Source: Nemertoderma westbladi (lineage: Eukaryota > Xenacoelomorpha > Nemertodermatida > Nemertodermatidae). Taken from it: a DNA stretch of 57,425 bases. Both the position numbers and the translations under genes were made by a program. The notes under the pieces were generated by a model, which saw only the letters and a program-made list of their open reading frames with translations, was not told where the DNA came from and did not search any database. Positions 44,214 through 56,075 of this stretch are shown here, piece by piece; the stretch's first letter is position 1; each line of letters starts with the position of its first letter. Where the stretch lies: assembly GCA_032718475.1 (NCBI GenBank), contig JAUCBJ010001060.1:1-57425 (forward strand). Direction: 5' to 3'.

Positions 44214-46157
44214 GAGTTTGACCGAAAAGTGAAATCCTGGTATTCTTCACATGGGCGGATTGTTTAGACTAAGAATTTGTTTAATGAACAGTAGGCCTAT
44301 GTAGAAAGCAACTGTAATACAACGTACAGTAGATGCCGTTTAATTGGACGGATCCAAGAATTGGAAGTCTCACGCGTGTTTGTTTGTTTTTTGTTTGTTT
44401 GTACACACATCTTCTTGCACTAAATGTTGATGGAATTGGATGCAATTTTGATGATATGTTCATTATCGGACCTAGTTGTGTATGCAAGGTTTTGGTTGCG
44501 AGGGACCTGTTGGTTGCCTAGCAACAGTGAAATTATTTCTAGAATGACCGATCATAATCGTAGAATTCACTCAATCAAAATTCTGTCGACACCCCATAGG
44601 GAGCACCTATTGGACATGCTTTTTGCAAAATTTCGCTTTATTTCGTTTAGAATTCTAAGAGAATAATACATTTCTAACAGCAAACTGCGTTTTTTTAACA
44701 TAGGCCCTACAATATTATACTAATTATACTATTATCACATTGTCTAGCCAATCCCAGAATATGGTTGCCTAGACTACATCCCATTGGAGGTTCAGTGTAG
44801 AGGTAAGTATACTGTAGCAGAGTAATTGAGAGAGCTGTCTGCTCCATATTGCCAACTATATTGGGTTCTCATTCGTTTTTACTTATTAGGCTGCCCTGCT
44901 TATGCGCGTAATTCATTACAACAAACAATAAATTAATAATTGTGTTGTACAGACGGTACTTTTCCCAATGTTTCGTTTGCCGTTTTTCGTTATTAGGCTT
45001 CCCTGCATAGGCGCGTAATTTATTACAACAATAATATTGATACAGTAGCAATGGATCCGTCCATATTGCCAGCTCTCGCTGGCAATAAGCTTGTATTCAT
45101 GTTTACCACTTATTAAGTGTTACCGCATACACAATTCCATCATCATTATATTTCAAAATGGAGAATATTAAATATTGTGTGATATGGGCCAGTCATGTAC
45201 AGTATTCAACTTATGTGCGCATAATATTCGTGTCATATCCATGTTGTATATCACTGTTAAGATTGTTTGTCCGTTGCCCAGCATCAGTTGCCGTAACACT
45301 AAAGCTCCTATTGGTTGCCATGTTCTACAATGTTCTTGCGCCCTATTGGCTGTTCTATTCTTACAGTGCTTATATAGTCGGTGTTCATCCTACTATTTTT
45401 AGGCGCAACCTCATAACATCTTAAGCCCGTTACGAGTCATGTAACTAGTAGGACCTATGAAATTTCACCTTACTGTATCGCATCAGTAACTTGCTGCATG
45501 CATTGTAGCTTGCTGTATTGCATCATTATCTTATTGCATTGCATCAATAACTTGCTGTGCGTATTAAATCTTATCGTTATAGTTATTATTATTGCTTTAC
45601 CTTGTTGATGAATAAACAAGACCAGATATCACACCAACTTGATTTCCACACGGTTAGTGCTGACTGTGCTCTGTCTGTAATAGATTCGGTTCATTTAGTG
45701 CGAGTGTGTGCGTCCATAATACTGTAATATTATTCCCCAACTAGTAACTATAATCTATCGATACTATGATGCGTGCAGTACGAGTGAATTGTGCACTTAC
45801 CACGCACTAGGTCCATCATAGTGTCCTACCTGTAATATATGTAAGTATATAATGTAGATAGGACAATATGATAATGCTCTCCATAGCGAAAAATATCAAC
45901 CGGCCCTATTGGGGCTCGAACCCGGTACCTCTTTTTTTTCTTATCATCAGCCGGGTGACTGTACTGAGCTACCAGACCGGATGAATATTTCGCTGTGGAG
46001 TGGGAGATCATATTTAGGCCAACTAATCACTCAAAGGAAAGTACAAGTTCGTTATTCCCGTGCTCTGCCAGAAATGGCAACCATGCCTCAAAGAATAACT
46101 ATCATACAGTGTTGTAGAAACCACTGTAACCCCGTAATGCCTGGCCCAGGCTGTTAA
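44214..46157. other. Intergenic region between GRL terminal exon and palindrome
   Basis: AT-rich DNA with a solo copy of the CTGGTATTCTTCACATGGG repeat (44236), a duplicated TTATTAGGCT(G/T)CCCTGC block (about 44881 and 44991) and loosely repeated GCATCA(G/T)TAACTTGCTG phrases (45480-45570). A hydrophobic 88-codon frame at 45158-45424 has no splice or family support. The tRNA-like element at 45838-46020 is listed separately. Confidence 0.5.
45838..46020 (-). mobile_element. tRNA-like SINE with imperfect inverted flanks
   Basis: The minus-strand core (45980-45901) reads CCGGTCTGGTAGCTCAGT (5' acceptor half plus box A) and ends with GGTTCGAGCCCCAATAGGGC then CGG. The acceptor ends CCGGTCT and AGGGCCGG can pair and the T-arm is good. 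The anticodon region is disrupted by an A8 run. Flanks are imperfect inverted copies of each other (GATATTTTTCGCTATGGAG on one side, GAATATTTCGCTGTGGAG on the other), which is unusual for a SINE. The 3' half is reused in the palindrome flanking the second LTR element. Confidence 0.65.
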
Positions 46158-46297
46158 TTAATAATAATAAATGAATTGTTGTGGGGTGAGTGACGGTGAA
46201 TTAAATATATAATGTAGATAGGACAATATGATAATGCTCTCCATAGCGAAAAATATCAACCGGCCCTATTGGGGCTCGAACCCGGTACCTGGTACCG
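46158..46297 (-). repeat. Left arm of SINE-derived palindrome, with target duplication
   Basis: About 132 bp (46158-46289) that read as the exact inverse of 57221-57352 across the LTR element. The arm is the 3' half of the tRNA-like SINE family (GGTTCGAGCCCC, GCTATGGAGAGCATTATCAT). Positions 46293-46297, TACCG, are the target duplication. Confidence 0.85.
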
Positions 46298-47444
46298 TGT
46301 AAAAGCTTTTGCGTAATTAGCCGGTTATTTTCCCCGTAAAGTACTCTGTAGTTGGTTTACTGGGCATAAAAAGGCCGTGTCCTTACTGTACTGGTGTTTT
46401 AGAGGACATAAAAGCCATTTCTTCTGTATTTGTACTTTAGAGGACATAATCCGCAATTTCGGGACGCAATAAGCTCGATACTCTTGAAAACAGTGTCGCT
46501 ACCATGACGACGGCTAACAGCTGATATTGCCACGTCGACGTTTCTTTGTTTCTTTGTTCTCTTGTTGTTCAGTTGACCAATCAGAGCGTTTTTTGTCTCT
46601 GTGTTGGAGGTGGATACAGAAACTCAGGAATTCAGTGTTATGTTTTTGCCCAGAGCCTAAGAACACCGGCTTTTGGCACCTCCGTGTTTCAGTCTTTAGT
46701 CTTACATTAGTAGGCTTAATTATAGAACGTATATCTGTTATCAAACCAATTATACTCACTTAATAATCATTTATACCTTAACTTTACTGCTTTGCTGTTG
46801 ATTATTCGTTATATTTGCTGATGAAATATTATATCGGAATACTGATCAATAGTCAGACACCCCACCTTCTTGATATACTAAAGGTTAGAGAGACCGGTTA
46901 CAGATAAACGACTGCGACCTATGTTAAATGGTTTGAAGTGAATCTAATGCTATTTCATATGCCCAACATAAATTGTCTGTTGCTCTCTTTATACGTGACT
47001 AAATTTAGTGAAGGTCGGCAGATTAGTGTGCAGTATTGTGCAGCATTGTGTATGAGTGTAACTGATAACAAAGCATCTCCTAAAGAATGCGCCATATACG
47101 TAAATCTATAGCCTTTTCGTTGTGTCTAGTTTAAGTCATAACTCTGTTTACATATTTAGAGCGCCACGTCCTAAAGGAACTGTTAATATTTCCCGAAAGT
47201 GAATAATATTTGTCAGAGATTATATATTACGATCAGTCGAATAATACAGTAGGCTTACACCATCAATCATTAAGCTCCAAACTCAGTCTCCCGGGTATAT
47301 CCAACGGGTGAATGATTGCGCATAGACTGGCTTAGGCTAATGTAGTGTATTAAATACTCGTCATAGGCTAAAGACTATCTATCATCCAAAAGACATTCTA
47401 ATTTTGGCAGGTTAAACTGTCAAAGGTCTTCAAAAGCGCAAACA
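46298..47444 (+). repeat. 5' LTR of copy 2
   Basis: TGTAAAAGCTTTTGCG ... AGCGCAAACA. It differs from its 3' partner by a handful of changes, for example GTTATGTTTTTGCCCAGAG versus GTTATATTTGCCCAAAG. The AATAAA seen in the copy-1 LTR is ATATTTAGA here. Confidence 0.92.
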
Positions 47445-47739
47445 ATAACAGATATTGCTTCTGGATTGCGGTGTAAGCAATCAAGTCTAAAGTACCGGTA
47501 CCGGTTGAACGGTAACCTGTACTGCTGTAGGCCTGTAGGCCCAACTGCCCGAACCGGTACTTACGGTACAGGTACAGCAGTATTATTCGATTGTGATCTA
47601 TTGTATACTGTAGGCTGCCAGGGGAATAGGGATTGATCACCCCTCATTCTTTTGTATAGTTTACTTATTTCTGCCAGTTTTATTTACTGATAGGTTGATA
47701 TTGAGCAGAAGGCGTGTAACCCTGCTCAGATTGTACAGA

Positions 47740-48330
47740 TAATTTGTAGGCTTGACTGTTGGCTAACTGTTGATTAGGTCTGAATGGATTACAGTGCATG
47801 TAGAGTGTATGTCCGATAAAGAACGGTTAGGAAGTAGGGGCAGCCATCGCTGTAAGGTAAACCCCATCTAAAGAATAAGTCGTACTACTGGGTTAGAACG
47901 CATACTACTTAACCATTTTGGAGTCTGCATGTCCTGTGGTTTATTTAGGCCTGATAGGAGTCCGCCAGCGTTTGGTCTGTACTTTGTTTGTGTAGTCTGT
48001 ACGGGTAGCGTATAATTTTATTTAGATAATTTGTAGGCTGGATAGTTGTCTGGCTGTTGTTGGGTTTGAGGAAATTTTGGTGTGTGCAAAGCATCTGTCC
48101 GATAAAGAACGGTTAGGAAGTAGGGGCAGCCATCGCTGTAAGGTAAACCCCCATCTAAAGAATAAGTCGTACTACTGGGTTAGAACGCATACTACTTAAT
48201 CATTTCGGAGTCTGCATATACCGTAGTTTGTTTAGGCTTGATAGTAGTCTGTCAGTATTTGGTCTGCATTTTGTTTGAGTGGTTTGTACGCGTAGCGTAA
48301 TATTTATTATTCAGAGTTTATGCGATTATT
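47740..48330 (+). repeat. Two tandem ~290-bp leader repeats of copy 2
   Basis: Each unit has AATTTGTAGGCT, GTAGGGGCAGCCATCGCTGT, AAGGTAAACCCC and TAAGTCGTACTACTGGGTTA. In place of CAGCG-AA-CGCTG of copy 1 it has CAGC-CATC-GCTG, so the stem arms stay paired while the loop changes. Confidence 0.8.
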
Positions 48331-49637
48331 CGCAACATTCATTCCCCAAGTTTGTTCATACAATAATTGTGTTTGTTATACATACCGTTATAGTTAAACT
48401 AACCCCGGTACTACACGGGCTGCTTGGCGTAGGTAAAGACTGGTGATTTTGTGCACCGGTCACTCCAGCAGATGCCGTGGTTCTTTTAGCTGTTCAAGTA
48501 TTTTTAACTACTGATTATCTGTTGTACAAGTACTCGTACCTAATTTAGGGTTTAGTGTACAGTGCTTTCCGAGAGTAATTAGTGTAGGCATTATATTTGT
48601 GTTGTAAAGTGGTTGATAGGCACGTATGTTAGCTCTGTTAACTTCTAGGTAGGAACACTCCGTGATACATAACGTAGTACCTATAGCGATACGGCTATAG
48701 GTCGTCAGGCGGTGGTATTTTCCTATCTGGACAGCGCAGTATATTTACTACTACTTATTATTTTCAAATACCGTAGTAACCTGTCCGTTGTAATAACCAG
48801 ATATTCTAACCCTTTGTTAGGCTGGTTAGTAGACTTCTTGTAAAATTACCCTAAAAATTTGTATTTGTGTATTTGTAATTAAAATTTTGTGTTTATTTAG
48901 AGATTGTAATCTCAACCCGTATCGTAAGTAATTCGTAGTATTAAGTAACTTAGGTAAATTAGAATAATCTGTTTTAGTGTCCCATAAGTAGCACTTCACT
49001 GAGAGCGCACAGCTTCTGTGTAGTGACTTCCCCAGAAATAATAACATTTATTTCAAATATTGAAAAAACCCCTTTTTAAACGGGTATATATATATTATAA
49101 ATCAACTCAAAGATTTATAAATAGTAGGCCTGCCATACAACAACTAGGTCTCAATATCAGTTGGACTACTGCTTAAATAACGGTAATAAAGTAAGTTAAA
49201 GTAACCAAGTAACCCTAAAATATTCAGAAATTCAATTATTCTAAAATAATTGACATACCGGTATTTACCATAGGCTTATTATATTTATTTCTATAAATTT
49301 GAGCTGAAATCATACCGGTACTCTGTAATTAATTCTAGTCCATAATTATACTTATATATACTATCAGTGTAAGCTGTATACCGGTATTCACGATAGGCCT
49401 ATTATATATTTATATATATTTGTGCTAAAATTATATACCGGTACTCTGTGACAAATCTAGTCTGTAATAATACTTATATATATACTATAAGCATACCGGT
49501 ATCCTAATATATTATATATATCACGCTACACTGAGTAGCAGTATCGGTAATTAATTATTAGGCTAACAGTGATACTGAATTACTAGACTTACTTTAGCTG
49601 TATTTATAGCCGTAGGCATTCAACTGTGTAAACAAAC

Positions 49638-52600
49638 ATGTCTGACGCAAAACGGGCACTGTCAGATAGTCTTTTGGAAGGTGTTAGAATGAGTCTTAGA
49701 CTTGGACAGGGTCTTGAAAGGAAGATGGCAGAGGCAATGGCAACAGCAGAAGCGGAAAGAAAGGCGGCAGAGGCAATGGCAACAGCAGAAGCGGAAAGAA
49801 AGGCGGCAGAGACAATGGCAACAGCAGAAGCGGAAAGAAAGGAGGCAGAGGCAATGGCAACAGTAGAAGCGGAAAGAAAGATAGAGACACCTGTACTCCC
49901 AGAACTTGCCTATAAATTCCCTTTGTACAGTACTAAACTACCTGTGCCCAGTAGGACTGTTCCCGAGTCCGAACCCGTCCTGGACGCCGAGCGAGATATC
50001 AAGAATTTATCGCCCGTCGTCTCTCGCTCGCCCGCTACTACGTTGGCGACTCCCGCTTCGGCGGTTGAGTGGGTAGCTGAGGGACGACGGGAGATGGGTC
50101 TCTTGCTCGAGCAGCTGAGAGAACACTGTTTGTGCTCCTCTCAGCAGGTCCGGGAAATGGAAGAGACTGTTCAGCAGCTCAAGGGAACAGTCAGGGAAAG
50201 CAGGTTAGAGTTGCAAAAGGTGCAGCAAAGTATCGCGTTAGAACGCGATAAATTAGTCAATTTACAAAAGGGTATACCACCACCCCCTGTAACAATGTGT
50301 CAACCCGTTAGGTCTGAAATATCTCATGCGCAAGGTGTGGAGCCTACACGCATCTATACTGCTAGTGAAGTAGATACTCCTATAGTAAACCCTATTCAGG
50401 GTAATTATAAACCTGTTGATAATAATATTCCATATAGACCTGATCATAATCCGAGAAATTTATATACCGATAATTCTATATTCAATAATACGATGGCTCA
50501 AGAAAGTTTTACGCGTCAAATGGCTAGAACCGAAGCCCGTCAAGCGGTAAGGGTTGGAGAGATCGTCAAGTTCAATGGAGATGAGATGAAATGGTTACCT
50601 TTTAATGAATATTACAAAGATAACATACAGAACTCTGTGCTATCTAATGGAGAGAAACTTAGATTCCTCATCGAGTGCTTGGAAGGATCTCCCAAGTTAA
50701 TGGCGTTAAAGTTTATTGGACATCCAGACGGATTAAGACAAGTTTGGGATACACTAAACATCAGGTATGGTAATAGGAATAACATAGCTAGGTATTTGTA
50801 TGCAAAATTAATGGCGCCCCGAAAGTTTCTTAGCAGCGGGATTATAGAGTTTTCCGATGAGATTCAGGAGATCTGTAGACAATTAGATTGGCTAGGTAAG
50901 TCTCATGAATACCAGAATTCTATGGTTGTAGGAGCCTTAGCATCTACTTTGCCCAAGGGTGGAGTAGGTACACGCTGGGACAAGAAAGTGTTATATATGA
51001 TGGAACAACAACGACGAGACCCTACCATGGATGATCTCATGTCATTCTTAGATGGAGAAGTGAAATTACAGCTCCTAAGGCAGTCCAGAGAGAAGACACT
51101 GGAAAACAAGGTAAGTGAGAAACCCGTTTCTAGGAGAAGGGTAACACCAGTGTGTTATACAGACGACGGCGAAAGCCAGACTTCTCAAGGAGAGGATAGT
51201 GGGAAAGACACTGAAAGATCTTATTATGTCAATAAAACGCCTAAAGACCAGGTAAGTAAATTCAAGTCTCGAACCAATGACAGGAGAGAACAGGTAAGAA
51301 AAACTCCTCCTACGTCTCCCAAGAGAATTCAGGTGAGAAAGCCCGAGGAAAGAACGAACGTGCACCACACAGCACATGTTAAAGTAAGTAACATCAAGCC
51401 CAAATGTGTGCTGTGCGATGGGCCCCACCGTTTAAGTGCGTGTGATGAATTCCTGAGGAAATCACTAAAGGACAGACGTGAAGTCATGTGGGATAAGCGG
51501 TTGTGTTATAATTGCCTCAGACGAGGACACCAACGGCGAACCTGTTACTCCGACGTAAGGTGTGCAAAGTGCGGCGCAAAACATCATATCTTGTTGCACA
51601 CTGAATTCGAGCGAAATAGTCCGAGTCAGGTAAGTGATTCCGAACTACATGTCCAATTCAGTGATGTGAACGACACTGATCAATCTGAGATGGAAGGATT
51701 CTATACAGACGAATTCTCCGACGAACACGAATCCTGTTACATGACAAATACCGCAGTGTATCGAGCACTTACGTATGAAAAGGACACCGACAGCGAGCTC
51801 ACCCCAACTACTTCTGACTGACAACCATCTTGGAAAGCACCAACTTCCAATATAGGAATCCGAGAATTTCCCATAGTGCAGGTAAGGGTCCACGGATCTA
51901 AAAGGAGTTATATAGTTAACGCCCTCCTTGACCCCGGTAGCACAGGAACATTCATCGACAAAGAACTAGCCGAAGACATCTTTGCTGGACAACCCAAGTT
52001 CCGAACTAAGTTAAACATGTCAGGAATTATGCATGTTTGGAAATCTACAGTAATAGCAGATTATTATGTAGGTGCGTTGTCCACCCCCCAGGATGAACTA
52101 GGAGAACACAGCATAAGGTCAGTAAAAATGGTGGCGATGAAGAACTTCGCTACCAGCCAAGTAGAACCTTATAACTGGGATGAGGACGATTTCACCCAGC
52201 AGTTTGATATACCTAGATTCAACACAGATTACCCTGGAGTGCAAATACTCATCGGTCAAAATGCGCATGAGGCGCTCGAGACATTGGAGAAACGGCCTGC
52301 TCAACCGCAACCACTACAAGCTTATGCGGGAAGAACTAGAGTAGGTTGGTACCTTACTGGACCTTCCCGTAGAACGCTCAGAGAAAGACTACCTCAAGAT
52401 CGCGTCTGCCAGGTAAGTGAATGGGAAGATGATACTAGTGAGGGAGACGACCCAACTGAGGGAACACCATACTCCTCAGATAATGACGACATCAACTCCA
52501 ATGTAGATCAATGGAGACATTGCCCCGAGACGATTAATCTAGCCGACATCGCCTCCAGAGGAGCAACTCCTCAAGAACTGACAGATACTCCAGACCGGTT

Positions 52601-52832
52601 AGGTGGACCCAACTTCCTAAGTAAAGAAGATGAATGGCCTCCTCATCTTACCCCGGTGAAGATTAGACAGGCCAAGGGAGCGGAGAAAGTAACACAACCA
52701 CTCAATCGCCCAGCTGGTCGTTTATGTTTACCGGAAAGAGACCGAAAACTGTCCGGAAACTATGGAAGGCAAGATAATCTTCCCACGACCACCTCCCTAA
52801 TCCAACAAATATCTAGGGACTCCATAACGTAA
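49638..52832 (+). pseudogene. BEL/Pao-like gag-protease (copy 2), one in-frame stop, RT/RH/IN-deleted
   Basis: The first part (49638-51821, 727 codons) opens with MSDAKRALSDSLLEGVRM, four 13-residue coiled-coil repeats (AEAMATAEAERKA, about 49727-49880), the DUF1759-type gag core and three zinc-knuckle motifs. It reads through the site where copy 1 is frameshifted, then ends at TGA 51819-51821, where copy 1 has sense codons. The second part (51876-52832 and upstream in the same frame) carries the protease, but the active-site motif is LLDPGSTGTF: Ser replaced by Pro next to the catalytic Asp. After the protease it jumps to the NLADIASRGATPQEL post-RNase-H segment, then straight to the pol C-terminal end (RPAGRLCLPERD). 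The segment with YSSWNRL present in copy 1 is lost. No repaired sequence is given. Confidence 0.85.
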
Positions 52833-54474
52833 CAACATACGGAGTGGGTGTGTGACTATATTATTTTATATTTATTTTTATTATTTTATATTATGTATGT
52901 ATTATTATGTAATTTTATTATAATCGTTTTCTTTAATTTTATTTAGTAGAATGTTATTTTAGCGATTTAGTAGATTAGTGCAATATATATTCGCGTTTAT
53001 TACGTAATTACTTATATATATATTTAGTGCGACGGCGAGAAACAATTCTTTTTCTCTTCCTTACTGTCCGTATTACATTACGAATACGTAACTACAGTAA
53101 TATGAAATGTCCGTACTTATTAAAGTACAATAAAACCACTACTATATTCAAGTATTATTGGTAGGCAGAGTATTAGGAATGCAAAGTTCAGATCCTCGTG
53201 TCTCGGCTAAACCAAGCTCTGGGTAGACCTTGGAAACGACTTGCCTCTTCTCACTGATATTGCTTCGTGCGATATTGCTCTCATACCGTATATTAAATAA
53301 TACATATAGTAGCGTGATGTCCCTTTAACAGTAGCGTATAACGCAAAATAAATCTGTTAAACCCTTTGACCATCTGCAATTCTAGTCGATTAAGATATCG
53401 CGGCACCCACCGATATACTTGAAAGACAAAATTCTAGAATCAGTGGTTAACGTCCCCAGACAAGTTCTGGAATAAACTGGTGCCCATCCTAAATATTAAT
53501 TATTAATATTTACAAAATCTGTCAAATTTTAGATCCTTTAACATTCTAGTCGAGTAAGATATCGTAGCACTTACCGATACTCTTAAAAGGACAAAATTCC
53601 TAGAATCAAGGATCCCAGTCCCCAGACACGTTCTGGAATAAAATTGTGTCTATTTAACATTAAATAATAAAATTTACGGGAATAAATTTAAATTCAGATA
53701 TTTCAATGAATTTAATAAATTGTCATTTTGTACAATTTATAACATTCCCAAAATTCCATTAATTAATAGATCATGGGAGCGGAGATTCACTCTATTAAGT
53801 GTATCAGTGTGCGAGAATCTCCAATGTATAGTCAATAGCCGATAAAATTCATAGAATCATGTATAAAGGGGATATTGACCATTAAAGAATTACTATTAAA
53901 TAGCATCCCAGATCTGTATGCATGAGAATTACCCTAATTCTACCACTAGCTTTCCATAATGTCACCATGGCAACAACCACGCTAGAATTAGAAGTGAGTT
54001 AAAAGAACAATAAAAGGCTTGCCCATTGAATAGCATACGGAATAAATAGCACACCGCTAGTATCTAAAGATACATAATAACAACGTGACATTCTGGAAGG
54101 CACTTGACTAACGGACAAATGACCCGAATGTGTGATAGAATGTGTACAATTTGTGACAGTTACGTGGAATTTGTGCGTTTGTAGGTGAATGTTACTACTA
54201 AGGTGTGTTTACAGTAGCGAGTCGCAATTGTGAAAGTAACCCTAACTCTCCAGTAAGAACCTGAAGTATATCTAAGCCTTTGGGACGGACGGTGGAGTGG
54301 CTCGTGCTGGTTGTTGTAGTCGTTGTGCAGCTACGACGTTGGCGATAGGCACATCGGCGAAAGTACACCAGCGCTGAGGATCTCGCACTGTCCGGGGGCA
54401 GAGAGGGGTAGGCAGCGACGCCCGCTCGCCTGAATATAAACTCATTATAATATGGATAAATTTATATAGCAGAT
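52833..54474 (+). other. Non-coding spacer inside copy 2
   Basis: Matches 39450-41107 of copy 1 with small indels and includes the same two-unit ATTCTAGTCGA(T/G)TAAGATAT repeat (about 53383 and 53546). Directly before the next frame stands TTTATATAGCAGATATG, an AG-containing context that could act as splice acceptor. Confidence 0.6.
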
Positions 54475-55296
54475 ATGATTGAGTTGATAGAAGATGATCT
54501 TGGTATCAGGAAGCGATATACTCTACCTTTACAAGCGTTTGTTGATAGCTTGATACGCGGCGACGTTGGTCCAACTGCTGCAGAGGACGATGGTCGTTAT
54601 ATCGAACCGCCAATGTCCCAAGAGCAGCTCACGCGTGAGTTGGACTATAGGAAATTCACCGCTCGCTATACACATCGTAATGGTACGTATGTGGACTTCT
54701 TAACTACTGGTCATCCTATCGATTTACACGATACGGACAATGTCGACACCAAAAGGGAAATGGTACGATTGAAATATCCTACCCAGCGGAGGCGGAACGA
54801 TAAACCGAGAATGGAACACGAGAATTCTATTCGAAACAGACTCGAAAGAGAAGACGTTGAGGAGCCGGATAAACGCAGCGACTTCAACGATTATCTGGAA
54901 TTCCTGATAGAAACATATCTCAATATTACCAGTCAACAGAATCTAGAAACTCGATATCCTCAAGGTATACATCATGACCGCATGGTAGAACTCAAACGGC
55001 TCTATTCCACTATGATGCATCTTACCGCCGATCGATCGCTACCTGTTGTACCAGATAGCTTCGAACGGATGGAGGAATATCGTAAGCTGGAGAAAGATCA
55101 CTCGCGTTTCCCCTACAAGACGTGCGTTTTTGGTAATATTGCGATGAATGCCCAAGACCCAACCAACAAACGGAAAGACATAAACATCCGCGGAGACGTT
55201 GCACTAAACACGGTTTTACTCGCTATACTTGCGGGAGTTTCGAGCGAAATTTGTTTGACGTATCACCTACGCTCGTTCGATTCAGACGATCCTTAA
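54475..55296 (+). CDS. Unrecognised 3' reading frame of the LTR element, 273 codons
   Basis: A single open frame starting MIELIEDDLGIRKRYTLPLQ. It is highly charged (Arg, Asp, Glu) with a central R/K/D/E-rich stretch (RLEREDVEEPDKRSD), an internal helix-like part (YLEFLIETYLNI) and only one moderately hydrophobic segment near the C-terminus (TVLLAILAGVSSEICL). There is no signal peptide and no RT, integrase or envelope motif. The same frame exists in decayed form in copy 1. The C-terminal part overlaps another frame (55251-55604). I do not recognise the family. It occupies the place of the missing pol 3' part or an accessory gene. Confidence 0.5.
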   Translation: MIELIEDDLGIRKRYTLPLQAFVDSLIRGDVGPTAAEDDGRYIEPPMSQEQLTRELDYRKFTARYTHRNGTYVDFLTTGHPIDLHDTDNVDTKREMVRLKYPTQRRRNDKPRMEHENSIRNRLEREDVEEPDKRSDFNDYLEFLIETYLNITSQQNLETRYPQGIHHDRMVELKRLYSTMMHLTADRSLPVVPDSFERMEEYRKLEKDHSRFPYKTCVFGNIAMNAQDPTNKRKDINIRGDVALNTVLLAILAGVSSEICLTYHLRSFDSDDP

Positions 55297-55604
55297 ATAA
55301 ACCAATGATCAGAGTTTCGGAATACTCGATCAGATCTCCTCATTCCCTAGTGAGACCTCAGACTCTTGATCCTATTAGTATGACGGATCCTCCCGAGCTG
55401 TACTCACTGCTCAAAGATCTAGTGTTACCTGAACAATTAGTCGGTGGCACCCTAGTTGTGGGCTTCCTAGATATTAGCCCATTCTACCTAGCCGGATTGG
55501 GACGCGGACATTTAATATCGCCGTTTAACCCTTACCATCGTCCCGGCTTAACACGATATAACCTGTCACCAAAGTGGCGGAGAACGTTGTACCAAACGAG
55601 TTAA
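55251..55604 (+). CDS. Second 3' frame overlapping the first, 117 codons
   Basis: An open frame with ATG-like start inside the end of 54475-55296. It encodes PPELYSLLKDLVLPEQLVGG and later GLGRGHLISPFNPYHRPGLT. Copy 1 has recognisable remains (LYSLFKDLVLP then a stop). It could be the true continuation after a frameshift in the upstream frame. No family is recognised and the coding status is uncertain. Confidence 0.35.
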   Translation: MFDVSPTLVRFRRSLNKPMIRVSEYSIRSPHSLVRPQTLDPISMTDPPELYSLLKDLVLPEQLVGGTLVVGFLDISPFYLAGLGRGHLISPFNPYHRPGLTRYNLSPKWRRTLYQTS

Positions 55605-55781
55605 ACGCTATTCTACCAAGATCAGCAAGGAAACCTGCATTTGTTCAGATAAACGTAAGTTGTAACAGCAAGTCCAAGCGATAAACGAATTGTCTTTATC
55701 TTAGTTCGATTGTGAAATCCAGAATCTCTAAGAAGATATCGAACTTAGACAACCCCATTCTCTGCGAGAGTTTTTGGATGA

Positions 55782-55997
55782 ATGTATCCAGCTACGAGCG
55801 GAGGAAAATCAGCTCGAGGAGAAGCATATCGAAACGGCGGATACCCCGACCATAATCCTACACCTTCTGATGCAATCATATTGCACCCTTCACCCAGGAT
55901 TTATAGCCCTCCTAGTAAAGTGGCTCGCCCCAAAGAGAAAAGGACTCTTGCTAGCCTCAAAAAACTGTGTAAACGCCGTCTGCGTAAGAAAGACTAA
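55782..55997 (+). CDS. Short basic-tailed frame before the 3' LTR
   Basis: 71 codons in the same frame as 55251-55604, separated by one in-frame stop. It ends KKLCKRRLRKKD. The copy-1 counterpart at 42193-42399 ends at the same stop with KKLRKRRPRKKD. An overlapping frame (55774-56049) is also open in both copies, so reading frame alone does not decide which is used. Confidence 0.3.
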   Translation: MYPATSGGKSARGEAYRNGGYPDHNPTPSDAIILHPSPRIYSPPSKVARPKEKRTLASLKKLCKRRLRKKD

Positions 55998-56075
55998 CTG
56001 TTTAGAGTATCTTTATATTTTAGAAACTGTGATTTGTTATATTTTATAGACTTAAATCCCATTTTCTGGGAGCGG

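Noticed and set aside
45158-45424. 88-codon hydrophobic frame
   Set aside because: Hydrophobicity alone in AT-rich DNA; no splice partner, family motif or conserved neighbour.
45901-45980. Functional tRNA gene
   Set aside because: Anticodon region is disrupted by an A8 run and the unit is repeated with non-tRNA flanks, so it is a tRNA-derived repeat.
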